Of a DNA stretch of 14,434 bases, positions 1 through 7,104 are shown piece after piece; position 1 is the stretch's first letter; each line of letters opens with the position of its first letter. The position numbers and the translations under genes are program-made. Origin of the DNA: an uncultured Mucispirillum sp. (GTDB taxonomy: Bacteria; Chrysiogenota; Deferribacteres; Deferribacterales; Mucispirillaceae); the NCBI GenBank assembly GCA_910586745.1, contig CAJUJZ010000047.1:1-14434 (forward strand), given 5' to 3'. Below the pieces are notes generated by a model. The model saw only the letters and a program-made list of their open reading frames with translations, ran no database searches and had not been told where the DNA came from.

Positions 1-1595
1 ATTTAAACATATTAACAAGGCTTTTTGATGGTCTTGATGCATACATTATAGCAGTTGATAGTGAATTTAATATAAAATTTGCAAATGGCAGAGTGTCATT
101 AATTTCCGGAAGACATCCTGATGAGATGCTTAATAAAAAGTGTTATAATGTGGTTCATGGATATAATAAGCCATGCAAGAACTGTCCTATAGCAGAAAAT
201 AAGGATTTTTCTGGCACAAAAGTTATCATAAAAGATATTGTTACATATAAAGGGGACAGAATATTTGCTCGTTCAGCCTTTACTCGTATATCTGATGATT
301 TATATGTTGCTTCTTTTATTGATATCACAGATATAGAAAGAGAGCGTTTAGAATTAACTCACTCAAGTAAAGAATCAAGAGCAAATAATTTTAGATTAGC
401 CCATGAAAGAAATATCAGAGATAATGAAATAACATTTTTAGAAAAAGCTATTGATAATATGGCTCATGGTATTATGATAGTTGATGATGGTTATAATATT
501 AAAACGATTAATAAAATGCTGAAAGAAACTTCTAAGCTTGGTAAAAAAGACTTTGAAAGTATAAAATGCTACAATGTATATGGTTTTGATGAGCCTTGTA
601 AAGACTGCCCCTTTAAAACAGATAACAGCAAAGCATTAAGACAGATGCACGATAAGCATATGACAATTATGTTCTCTAAATTTGACAAATATATTGTTGA
701 AAGTTTAAGGAATACAACAAGAGAAATTAAACTTATTGATGATATTAGAGAAAGTCAGGAAGAAATTAAAGAAAAGCAGCGTCAAATGTCTATAATGAAT
801 ACAGACCTTTTACGCATGAATGAAAAATTAAAAACAGTTCAGGCACTAATAGAAGATGAATTAAAACAGGTTGGTCATATTCAGGAAAGTCTGCTGCCTG
901 AAAATCTTCCACAGGTAAACGGTTATGATTTTGGTGCTACATATATTCCTGCAGAGCAGGCAGGCGGCGACTATTACGACTGTATCCAGATGAGTAATAA
1001 TTACTGGGGGTTTGTTGTAGCAGATGTATCTGGTCATGGAACACCTGCAGCAGTTATTATGGCAATAACACGCGCTATAATGCGAAGCTATACATTTGAT
1101 GTATTATCAGCATCAGATGCACTTACAATGGTTAATGATATTTTATGTGATAATATACATACAAAAGACTTTGTTACAATGTTTTATGCGGTATTAAACA
1201 CTAACAATGGTATATTTAATCTTGCTTCAGCTGGGCATAATCCTGTCCTTTTCTTTGATTCATCAGAATTTATTGTTAAAAAAATAACAGCTTCTGGTAT
1301 GTTTTTAGGAACATTTGAAGGCTTAAATTTTGAAGAAAAGAAATGGCATATAGAAGAAGGTGACATATTCTTTATGTATACAGACGGCTTAGTTGAAGCT
1401 ATGAACAGCCAGCGTGAGCAGTATGGTTATGACAGGCTTGTATCTAAGCTTATGATGTTCAGTGATTATCCTGCAGAGCGTCTTATTAAGGAAGTTATGG
1501 AAGATGTTAGAGATTTTACAGCTGGAGCACCTTTTGAAGATGATATTACAATTCTTGTAATTAAAAGAAATAAAAAAGAAAAAGAAAATAAATAG
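1..1595 (+). CDS. PAS-PAS-PP2C (RsbU/SpoIIE-type) serine phosphatase, 5'-truncated by window edge
   Basis: The frame is open from base 3 with no stop, so the gene begins left of the window; the GTG at base 93 is internal to a PAS domain and is not a convincing start. About 530 codons are visible. Two PAS-like modules (bases ~3-330 and ~430-720) each end in a cysteine triad of the form C-Y-N-V...P-C-x-x-C-P (Cys codons at 141, 174, 183 and at 567, 597, 606). A coiled-coil linker follows (~720-890). The C-terminal PP2C domain (~897-1570) keeps the metal-binding acidic motifs: GGDYYD (Asp codon at 969), ADVSGHG, ASAGHNP, TDGLVEA and EDDITIL. Family knowledge: such phosphatases dephosphorylate a phospho-STAS antagonist and so switch a partner protein. 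The STAS gene lies 29 bases downstream, which fits that role. The ligand or signal is unknown; the cysteines could bind metal, an Fe-S cluster or heme, or act as a redox switch. Confidence 0.9.
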   Translation, partial: LNILTRLFDGLDAYIIAVDSEFNIKFANGRVSLISGRHPDEMLNKKCYNVVHGYNKPCKNCPIAENKDFSGTKVIIKDIVTYKGDRIFARSAFTRISDDLYVASFIDITDIERERLELTHSSKESRANNFRLAHERNIRDNEITFLEKAIDNMAHGIMIVDDGYNIKTINKMLKETSKLGKKDFESIKCYNVYGFDEPCKDCPFKTDNSKALRQMHDKHMTIMFSKFDKYIVESLRNTTREIKLIDDIRESQEEIKEKQRQMSIMNTDLLRMNEKLKTVQALIEDELKQVGHIQESLLPENLPQVNGYDFGATYIPAEQAGGDYYDCIQMSNNYWGFVVADVSGHGTPAAVIMAITRAIMRSYTFDVLSASDALTMVNDILCDNIHTKDFVTMFYAVLNTNNGIFNLASAGHNPVLFFDSSEFIVKKITASGMFLGTFEGLNFEEKKWHIEEGDIFFMYTDGLVEAMNSQREQYGYDRLVSKLMMFSDYPAERLIKEVMEDVRDFTAGAPFEDDITILVIKRNKKEKENK

Positions 1596-1624
1596 TCATA
1601 TTAATAAAGTCAGGAGGATATGAT

Positions 1625-1942
1625 ATGAATATTAAAAATGTAAATGGAAAGAATGTAGCATACCTTGAAGGTGAAATTAATGCACAGACTGGTGCACAGG
1701 TAAAAGCAGAAATAAACACACTGCTTGATAAAGGTAATGCAGTTGTTTTATCTTTCAAAAGTGTAGTATATATGAACTCATCTGGTTTAAGAGAAATAAT
1801 AGACTTATTCAAAAATGCAAGCAAAAATAAAAAAGAAGTATCTCTTTGCGATATGAACTCAGATATCAGAGAAATGTTCTCTTTTACAGGGCTTGATAAA
1901 GTATTTAAAATTTACGATACAGAAGCAGCTGCAATAGGTTAA
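1625..1942 (+). CDS. STAS-domain anti-sigma factor antagonist (RsbV/SpoIIAA-type)
   Basis: This 105-residue protein is a single STAS domain and has the normal family length. The phosphorylation loop reads M-N-S-S-G-L-R at residues 50-56. Ser53 matches the serine phosphorylated in SpoIIAA/RsbV; the usual Asp before the two serines is Asn here. The rest shows the expected alternation, with the strand GKNVAYLEGEI, a hydrophobic strand VVLSF, and the tail motif FSFTGLDKVFKI. Family knowledge: the unphosphorylated form binds an anti-sigma-type kinase and frees that kinase's partner, while the PP2C phosphatase restores the unphosphorylated form. The adjacent upstream phosphatase is the obvious partner. 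No kinase of the RsbW/SpoIIAB type is visible in the window, so the regulated target is unknown. The start is set by an AGGAGG box at 1612-1617, 7 bases before the ATG. Confidence 0.9.
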   Translation: MNIKNVNGKNVAYLEGEINAQTGAQVKAEINTLLDKGNAVVLSFKSVVYMNSSGLREIIDLFKNASKNKKEVSLCDMNSDIREMFSFTGLDKVFKIYDTEAAAIG

Positions 1943-1946
1943 GATT

Positions 1947-3365
1947 ATGGGTGAGTTACAATACGAAATCAAAAATGGAGTATTTAAAGCTCATATAAAC
2001 CCTGATAACGACTTATCTGATATTTCAGAAGTATGTAATATTGTTGAAGGACGCAGTGAAGTTGTATTGATAGGTATTGATTTATATAAATGCTCCTATA
2101 TACAAAGTAAATTTTTAGCAGGGCTTGTTTCTGTTAAAAAATTAGCTATGGTAAGGAAAATAAACATTGAACTTTTAAATGTTTGTGACCAGATAGCACA
2201 GGTGCTGCAGTCTACTAATCTTCAAAAATTATTTGTAATTAAAGATGATTTTGCATCATATCCACTTGATGCTCTTTTTGAAGGATTTTTAGATACAGAA
2301 AAAGCAGGCACTGTTTCAGAATATTTAGCAGCTAACTATGATGAAAAAATACAAAACAAACTTATAGAGATTATAGAAGGCGGCAATCCGCTGCTTGTAG
2401 AATATGCATTACTTACTATGGGTAGAGCACAGGATTATCAGAATATAGAAATATACAGAAAAGCACTTAATGCTAATGAAGCAAGTGTTAAATCTGCAGC
2501 TATATTAGTTCTTGGCTGGATAGGTGATACACATTCTAAAGAACAGCTATACGGCTACCTTACAAGTAAAGAAATAGGAGTGCCTGAGGCAGCAGCAGCT
2601 TCTATTGCACTGCTTTCTGATGACACTGATTCTGAAAAACTTGCTAAATACCTTCATGACAGCGATGAGCGTATTCGTCTTGTTGCAATATATGCTTTAT
2701 CACTAATTAATGATGAGCAAGCTTTTGAATATTTATCAAATGCAATTAAAGAAGAAAAAAACGAAGCTGTTCGTGTTCAGCTTGCTAAAAAAATAGCATT
2801 ATTTAAAGATGAATGTGTAGGTAAAATATTACTTGGATTACTTGATGATAATTCTATACAGTTAAGGGAGGCAGCGGCTTCCGGCTTATCAAGACGCGGC
2901 AGTGGTGAATTTACATCAACACTTGTTGAAAAAATCGGTGATAGTGATAACTGGGTTGGCTTTTTTGCTGCTAAATCATTAGCTGGTATAGATGACGAAA
3001 GCATTATCAAAAAAATTGAAAGCTACTATGATAAAGTAGAGCAGAATGTTAAGCTTGCAATTATAGAAGTATTAGGAAAATGTAAAGATGTTGACCCTTC
3101 GTTTTTATTATCAAAACTGGATGATGCAAACGAGGATATAAGAAAAGAAGCATTAAACTCATTAAGCCTTATGCATGGCCCTGTTGCATTAACTGCTGCT
3201 TTGAAGTTATACAATACAGACGAAAGCTGGCTTGTAAGGTATAAAGCAGCAAATATTATACTTGAGCAGAAACCAGTGGGCTATGATAGTTTATTGAGAG
3301 CTAGACTTAAAGATGAAACTAATAAATATATCCTTGAGCATATCATAGGCGAAATTGGAGAGTAG
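1947..3365 (+). CDS. Degenerate STAS domain fused to HEAT repeats
   Basis: The 472-residue protein starts 4 bases after the STAS gene and is probably translated with it. Residues ~1-100 have the length and pattern of a second STAS domain: strand VVLIGIDLYKCS, helix FLAGLVSVKKLA, strand INIELLNV, tail STNLQKLFVI. The phosphoacceptor loop is lost, because the usual D-S-S-G is replaced by I-Q-S-K (residues 52-55). From about residue 125 to the end there are repeated paired helices of about 30 residues, typical of HEAT/PBS-lyase-like repeats, with recurrent patterns such as VKSAAILVLGWIGD, VRIRLVAIYAL-type and IRKEALNSLS segments. HEAT solenoids serve as protein-binding scaffolds. Inference: the protein may bridge the STAS/PP2C switch to another partner, possibly CheR or a chemoreceptor array. 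No catalytic motif is seen. Confidence 0.8.
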   Translation: MGELQYEIKNGVFKAHINPDNDLSDISEVCNIVEGRSEVVLIGIDLYKCSYIQSKFLAGLVSVKKLAMVRKINIELLNVCDQIAQVLQSTNLQKLFVIKDDFASYPLDALFEGFLDTEKAGTVSEYLAANYDEKIQNKLIEIIEGGNPLLVEYALLTMGRAQDYQNIEIYRKALNANEASVKSAAILVLGWIGDTHSKEQLYGYLTSKEIGVPEAAAASIALLSDDTDSEKLAKYLHDSDERIRLVAIYALSLINDEQAFEYLSNAIKEEKNEAVRVQLAKKIALFKDECVGKILLGLLDDNSIQLREAAASGLSRRGSGEFTSTLVEKIGDSDNWVGFFAAKSLAGIDDESIIKKIESYYDKVEQNVKLAIIEVLGKCKDVDPSFLLSKLDDANEDIRKEALNSLSLMHGPVALTAALKLYNTDESWLVRYKAANIILEQKPVGYDSLLRARLKDETNKYILEHIIGEIGE

Positions 3366-3370
3366 ATGTT

Positions 3371-4201
3371 ATGCTTTTAAATTCAATCAAAATTAACGAC
3401 CAAGAGTTTGTAGAGTTAAAGGATATAATTTATAGAAATTCAGGTATAATGTTTGCAGAAAACAAAAAATACCTGCTTGAAAACAGGCTTTCAAAAAGGC
3501 TTGCAGACCTTAACTTTACTACTTTTAAAGATTATATTTATTACTTAAAATATGATATTAAAAAAAGGCAGGAGCTTGATATATTAATCAACCTTGTTAC
3601 TATTAATGAAACATATTTCTTAAGGGAACGAGGTCAGCTTGATTATCTTGTATCAAATATAGTGCCTGATTTAATTAAGGCTGGTAAAAAAAGTATAAAA
3701 GTGTGGTCTGCACCATGCTCAACAGGTGAAGAACCTTATTCTATTGCAATACTGCTTAAAAATGCAGGTTTATTTGATAAAGCATCAATAGATATTATTG
3801 CAACAGATATTAACTCTGAAGTTGTAGCATTAGCTAAAAAAGGTGAATACAGACAGGCATCTTTTAGAGGTGTTCCTGCTGATTTTATGCGAAACTTTGA
3901 TGTGCAGGGGCAAAGCTATTTTATTAAAGAAGATATTAAAAGACATGTCCGCTTTAATACTGGTAATATTACAACTCCAGCAATTACAAGCCTTATTGGC
4001 AAAGTAGATGTTATTTTCTGCCGTAATGTTCTTATTTATTTTGACATGGACGGCAAGCAAAGAACAATTAAAAACTTCTATAATATGCTTACAGAACCGG
4101 GATATCTTTGTCTTGGTCATTCAGAAACATTGAATAAAATATCAGAAGATTTTGCAATGAAAAATGCAGGCACATGCATAATCTATATGAAGAAAAAATA
4201 G
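3371..4201 (+). CDS. cheR: CheR-type chemoreceptor glutamate O-methyltransferase
   Basis: The 276-residue protein has the normal length and layout of CheR. Residues ~1-75 form the N-terminal helical domain and ~76-276 the SAM-dependent methyltransferase. Visible motifs are INETYFLRE (78-86), the SAM loop PCSTGEEPYS (115-124), IATDIN (143-148, with the acidic residue that contacts SAM), FCRNVLIYFD (216-225) and GYLCLGHSE (244-252). CheR methylates glutamates on methyl-accepting chemotaxis proteins with S-adenosylmethionine as donor, which adapts the receptors. No C-terminal pentapeptide-binding or TPR extension is present. It starts 5 bases after the HEAT protein with a GGAG box at 3357-3360, so it belongs to the same operon and is its last gene. 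No cheA, cheW, cheB or receptor gene is visible, so it could serve the main chemotaxis array or a dedicated one. Confidence 0.95.
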   Translation: MLLNSIKINDQEFVELKDIIYRNSGIMFAENKKYLLENRLSKRLADLNFTTFKDYIYYLKYDIKKRQELDILINLVTINETYFLRERGQLDYLVSNIVPDLIKAGKKSIKVWSAPCSTGEEPYSIAILLKNAGLFDKASIDIIATDINSEVVALAKKGEYRQASFRGVPADFMRNFDVQGQSYFIKEDIKRHVRFNTGNITTPAITSLIGKVDVIFCRNVLIYFDMDGKQRTIKNFYNMLTEPGYLCLGHSETLNKISEDFAMKNAGTCIIYMKKK

Positions 4202-4207
4202 TAAAAG

Positions 4208-4231
4208 CCCAGAGTTTTCTCTGGGTTTTTT
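4208..4231 (+). terminator. Rho-independent terminator after cheR
   Basis: A perfect 7-bp GC-rich stem (CCCAGAG at 4208-4214, CTCTGGG at 4219-4225) with a TTTT loop is followed by six T at 4226-4231. It begins 7 bases after the cheR stop. It closes the signalling operon and separates it from the flagellar-type operon. Confidence 0.92.
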
Positions 4232-4328
4232 ACATCACACTATTTCTTATGCTTTACTGAAATTTTATATACTTGCTGTTTAAAAATATTTTTATTATAT
4301 TATATAGTATATCTATAATAATATTAAG

Positions 4329-4355
4329 TTAAGTTTTAAGCAGAAAAAGCGATAT
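4329..4355 (+). promoter_or_regulatory. Candidate sigma-28 (FliA-type) promoter
   Basis: TTAAGTTT (4329-4336), an 11-base spacer and AGCGATAT (4348-4355) match the enterobacterial sigma-28 pattern TAAAGTTT-N11-GCCGATAA at 7 of 8 and 5 of 8 positions, including the CGATA core. The ATG of the next gene is 31 bases beyond the -10 box. The downstream genes look flagellar, which fits. A weaker sigma-70-like pair (TTGCTG at 4273-4278, N17, TATATT at 4296-4301) also lies in this AT-rich gap, so the call is not exclusive. The rest of the 4232-4386 gap shows nothing else convincing. Confidence 0.55.
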
Positions 4356-4386
4356 TAAATAAAAGAACACTCAAAAGGAGGTTATT

Positions 4387-4683
4387 ATGTCAACTCCCTA
4401 TGATGTATCCACAGTAGTATCAAGAAGTTATATTCCTGAACAGATGCAGGACAGTATGCAGAAAGGTCAGGAGCAGAAAAATGCTGCTTTTTTAGCAGAA
4501 TTTCAAAAGGAATTTGAGAAAAAGCAGAAAGAAGTGGGCGGCACAATAAAAACAGAAAGTGCAGGGGTTGCAGATAAATCTGTTAAAATGGAAGAAGAAC
4601 GCAAAAAAAGAGAAAAACGCAGAAAACAAAAACAGCAGGAAGCTAAAAAAGAAAAACAGGTTGGTATAGATATTCAGGCATAA
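4387..4683 (+). CDS. Small charged protein, first gene of a probable flagellar operon
   Basis: I do not recognise a named family. The 98-residue protein has an N-terminal segment with few charges (MSTPYDVSTVV...), a Gln/Lys/Glu-rich middle, and a strongly basic, coil-forming stretch at residues ~70-92 (EEERKKREKRRKQKQQ). It ends in VGIDIQA. From memory, small low-complexity proteins ending in an I-D-I motif occur beside PilZ-like and coiled-coil genes in flagellar clusters of other low-GC and deltaproteobacterial genomes; that parallel is a recollection, not a match I could test. The start has a strong AAGGAGG at 4375-4381, 5 bases before the ATG, and a candidate sigma-28 promoter upstream. 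The next gene starts 1 base after its stop. It is probably cytoplasmic, since no signal peptide or membrane segment is seen. Confidence 0.7.
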   Translation: MSTPYDVSTVVSRSYIPEQMQDSMQKGQEQKNAAFLAEFQKEFEKKQKEVGGTIKTESAGVADKSVKMEEERKKREKRRKQKQQEAKKEKQVGIDIQA

Positions 4684-4684
4684 A

Positions 4685-5458
4685 ATGCAGAAACGGATTA
4701 AACTTTCAGTTATAAAAGAAAATCAGATTAATGCAGTATATGGGTTTATCTTAAACTTAGATCCACTTACTATCCAGTGTGAACAGGTTGATAATTTTAA
4801 GGAAAAAAGTATTATTATTTTTCCTGAAACAGTGGATAATAATAGAGAAATACATATTCTTAAAGTGAAAAATACTGCAGATGATACAGTGGTATTTGAA
4901 AGAGTAAAAAGAATTGATGATATATTTTTTAAAAATCATTATATAGAATTCAGCCATATATTCAGCATTGCAGAAGTAGACAGCCATAATGAACTAAAAT
5001 ATAAAGCACTTGCTGCAAATATTAACAGGCAGGAGCTTAATTCTACAGCATCACGCTTAAAAGAAGTATTTTCAAGAGATGAAGTAGAAAACAGAGAGAT
5101 TATAACATTTTTAATTGATATAAATTCTAAGCTTGACGAAATACTGCATATTCTTAAGCCAAAAGAAAATATAGAGGGTGCAGAAGAATATCTTTCATTA
5201 ATTTTGTCAGAAGAAGGCATAATCTTTGCCTGCAGGAAGAAAATATTATGCAGTAAAATATTTGTATATACTACAATAAGAGACAGCAGCGACTTTTTTT
5301 CATTTGCAGCATTATGCAGTGTGGAAAAATTAATGGATTCTGGTGAATATATAATATACAAAGGTATGTTTACTGATTTAAGCCTTGATGCTGAAGATAA
5401 AATAATAAAATATATATTCAGGCTTGAAAGAGAAATGTTAAAAGAGGCTAATAAATAA
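4685..5458 (+). CDS. PilZ-like domain protein, possible c-di-GMP-linked flagellar regulator
   Basis: The 257-residue protein has three parts. The N-terminal region (~1-100) is mostly beta, in the manner of YcgR-N/PilZN domains. A long helix follows (~133-158), with a TFLIDINSKLDEIL segment of the kind that oligomerises in PilZ-like proteins. The C-terminal region (~165-252) has the strand pattern of PilZ: LSEEGIIFAC, a hydrophobic strand KIFVYTTI, the segment GEYIIYKGMFTDLS, then the closing helix IIKYIFRLEREMLK. The D/N-x-S-x-x-G signature survives only as I-L-S-E-E-G, and no clear RxxxR motif precedes it, so c-di-GMP binding may be weak or absent. Its position in a probable flagellar operon suggests a role in motility control. 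It starts 1 base after the previous stop without a strong ribosome site, so it is probably translationally coupled. The domain call rests on pattern and is moderate. Confidence 0.6.
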   Translation: MQKRIKLSVIKENQINAVYGFILNLDPLTIQCEQVDNFKEKSIIIFPETVDNNREIHILKVKNTADDTVVFERVKRIDDIFFKNHYIEFSHIFSIAEVDSHNELKYKALAANINRQELNSTASRLKEVFSRDEVENREIITFLIDINSKLDEILHILKPKENIEGAEEYLSLILSEEGIIFACRKKILCSKIFVYTTIRDSSDFFSFAALCSVEKLMDSGEYIIYKGMFTDLSLDAEDKIIKYIFRLEREMLKEANK

Positions 5459-5988
5459 TGGGAAATACTTTAATAATACTTTTAAGTTATATTTTAAATT
5501 TTGTATTAATAATATTAATAATAAGTCTGCTTTTAAGAATAAGAAATTTGGAAAAGAAACTTATTAATTTTTCACCAACTGAAGCATACAGTATAATGGA
5601 AAATATGCATGAAATGGTGCTTGAAAGCCAGCGGCTTGCAGACAGCTTGGAATCATCTATAAAAGCCAGAGAAGCAGTTCTTGAAGATTTATCAGATTTA
5701 GTTGATGAGAAAATATTAAGATATGAAAAGCTCTCTGGTGAAAAATTTGCAGGCATTCCAAAAGAGAAAAAAGAAGTGAAAAATGAACAGATATATTTAG
5801 AAACAGTTCTGAAAAAACAGGAAACTCCACAAGAGCAGGTAAAAGTGCAGGATAATCAAAAAGACTTAAAAACAAAAATACTTTCTCTTAATGCTGCAGG
5901 TAAATCAAGCATAGATATTGCAAGGAAACTGGGTATATCAATTACAGAAGTTCAACTTGCATTAAGGCTTACTCCTAAGGAGCAGTAA
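5458..5988 (+). CDS. Membrane-anchored coiled-coil protein with C-terminal HTH (SwrB/DUF2802-like layout)
   Basis: The start ATG overlaps the previous stop by one base (TAATG), so the two are coupled. The 176-residue protein has an N-terminal hydrophobic segment (~4-26, then R-I-R-N-L-E-K-K) that would be a signal anchor with the bulk in the cytoplasm. Residues ~40-95 form a coiled coil, ~96-135 a charged Gln/Lys/Glu linker, and ~137-171 a compact helix-turn-helix (KILSLNAAGKS, IDIARKLGIS, TEVQLALRL). The same order of anchor, coil and small HTH is found in SwrB/YlxL-like and DUF2802/DUF6115-like proteins encoded in flagellar operons. In Bacillus, SwrB supports flagellar assembly. I infer a similar accessory role here; the family assignment is from architecture, not a scored match. 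DNA binding by so short an HTH on a membrane anchor is doubtful. Confidence 0.65.
   Translation: MGNTLIILLSYILNFVLIILIISLLLRIRNLEKKLINFSPTEAYSIMENMHEMVLESQRLADSLESSIKAREAVLEDLSDLVDEKILRYEKLSGEKFAGIPKEKKEVKNEQIYLETVLKKQETPQEQVKVQDNQKDLKTKILSLNAAGKSSIDIARKLGISITEVQLALRLTPKEQ
5977..5982 (+). promoter_or_regulatory. Ribosome binding site for the GTG-started FliK-like gene
   Basis: AAGGAG lies inside the last codons of the HTH protein gene, 9 bases before the GTG at 5992. It supports that non-ATG start and coupling of the two genes. Confidence 0.75.
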
Positions 5989-5991
5989 CAA

Positions 5992-7026
5992 GTGGATATA
6001 AGTATTTCTGCCTATAAATCAAGCCTGCAGCAGGCAGGCATAAGTGCAGGAGATATAGTTTATGCAGCTAGTGCTAAGTCAGGAAGAAATGGCAGTTATA
6101 TATTAAATATAAACGGCAGAAATATAGAGGCCTTTTCAAAAGATTTGCTTTTTGGGAATAATCTGAAATTAATTGTATTGAAAACAAATCCTTTAGAAGT
6201 AGAGCTTTTAAAACAGCAAAGCAGTAGCAGCAGTTTATTTCAAACAGGGGATAAGCTGTCTGTCAAAATATTGTCATCAAATAACGGCATTTTCAATGTT
6301 GAAATCGGCGGAAAAACTTATACAGCTGGTATACTTGCAAATTCAGGCAGTGCAAAAATAACAGCAGAAGTGATTAAAACAGAACCTCTTTTAACATTAA
6401 AGGAAATAAATATTAATTTAAAGCAGCTTTTACTTGCTGCTATGGCAAAAGAAATATCAGTATTTAATCAGAAAGAAACTGCAGCAGTATTAAAAGAGTT
6501 TGGGGCAGTTCATTTATCATCTTTTATGGCTGATGATATTAAAAAAACATTAAAAAACAGCGGTCAGTTTTTTGAATACAAGCTTTCAAAAGGTTTATCT
6601 GTGGAAGGAGATATGAAGCTTGCAGCTTATACTCAGCAGAACAGCAGTGCAGAAAGTGCAGTCAGTAAGCTGCAGATTGCAAATGCATTAATGGGCAGTG
6701 ATTTTTTTTCCTTTTTTGAAAATGATGAGCTTGATTTTGAGGATGGCATAATAAAAGTAGTAAAAAAAGGCAGTAATTTGTATTCTGTATATGTCAAGAT
6801 GAATTTTACAAAAATAGGGGAAACTATTATCAGTATAATAAAGCACTATGAAAATTCATATTTAATAACTGTCCGCTCAAAAGTAAATATTACAGCAGAG
6901 CTTTCAAGGTTGAGAATAAAAAACTGTAAAGTAGTCTGGAAAGAAATGCAGGAAAAGGATACAGAATTTTTTCAAATCAAAAAAGAAAACTTAAAAGAAA
7001 TGAATGGATTTGAAAGAATAGGCTAG
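5992..7026 (+). CDS. FliK-like (hook-length control type) protein with duplicated N-terminal module
   Basis: The start is a GTG with a good upstream AAGGAG, 3 bases after the previous stop. The 344-residue protein opens with two similar beta modules. Residues ~16-73 contain AGDIVYAA, GSYILNINGRNIEA and LKLIVLKTNPLEV; residues ~82-138 contain TGDKLSVKI, GIFNVEIGGKTYTA and ITAEVIKTEPLL. This G-D-x-V...inG...A...V..T.PL pattern is typical of FliK-like proteins in deltaproteobacterial-type genomes. A helical middle follows. The C-terminal part (~250-320: NLYSVYVKMNFTKIGETII, then SYLITVRSK) resembles the FliK C-terminal fold, where one strand precedes a conserved L-G and another follows. FliK controls hook length and the export substrate switch. 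It is the last gene of the four-gene operon. The assignment is by pattern and position; it could be another flagellar protein with the same fold. Confidence 0.6.
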   Translation: MDISISAYKSSLQQAGISAGDIVYAASAKSGRNGSYILNINGRNIEAFSKDLLFGNNLKLIVLKTNPLEVELLKQQSSSSSLFQTGDKLSVKILSSNNGIFNVEIGGKTYTAGILANSGSAKITAEVIKTEPLLTLKEININLKQLLLAAMAKEISVFNQKETAAVLKEFGAVHLSSFMADDIKKTLKNSGQFFEYKLSKGLSVEGDMKLAAYTQQNSSAESAVSKLQIANALMGSDFFSFFENDELDFEDGIIKVVKKGSNLYSVYVKMNFTKIGETIISIIKHYENSYLITVRSKVNITAELSRLRIKNCKVVWKEMQEKDTEFFQIKKENLKEMNGFERIG

Positions 7027-7045
7027 ACTGTGAGTATAATAATTC

Positions 7046-7074
7046 TTGAAATATAAAATAAAAAATAATATTCT
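7046..7074 (+). promoter_or_regulatory. Candidate sigma-70 promoter for pyruvate kinase
   Basis: TTGAAA (7046-7051), a 17-base spacer and TATTCT (7069-7074) match 5 of 6 and 4 of 6 consensus bases in the 78-base gap before pyk. Transcription would start near 7081, just upstream of the GGAG box at 7092-7095. No terminator is visible after the FliK-like gene, so read-through is also possible. Confidence 0.4.
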
Positions 7075-7104
7075 TAATAGATTAAATAATTGGAGTAGTA
7101 AATA

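Noticed and set aside
4939..5361. A 140-codon frame on the minus strand
   Set aside because: It lies wholly opposite the PilZ-like gene, has AT-driven composition and no ribosome site. The same applies to the other minus-strand frames in the window.
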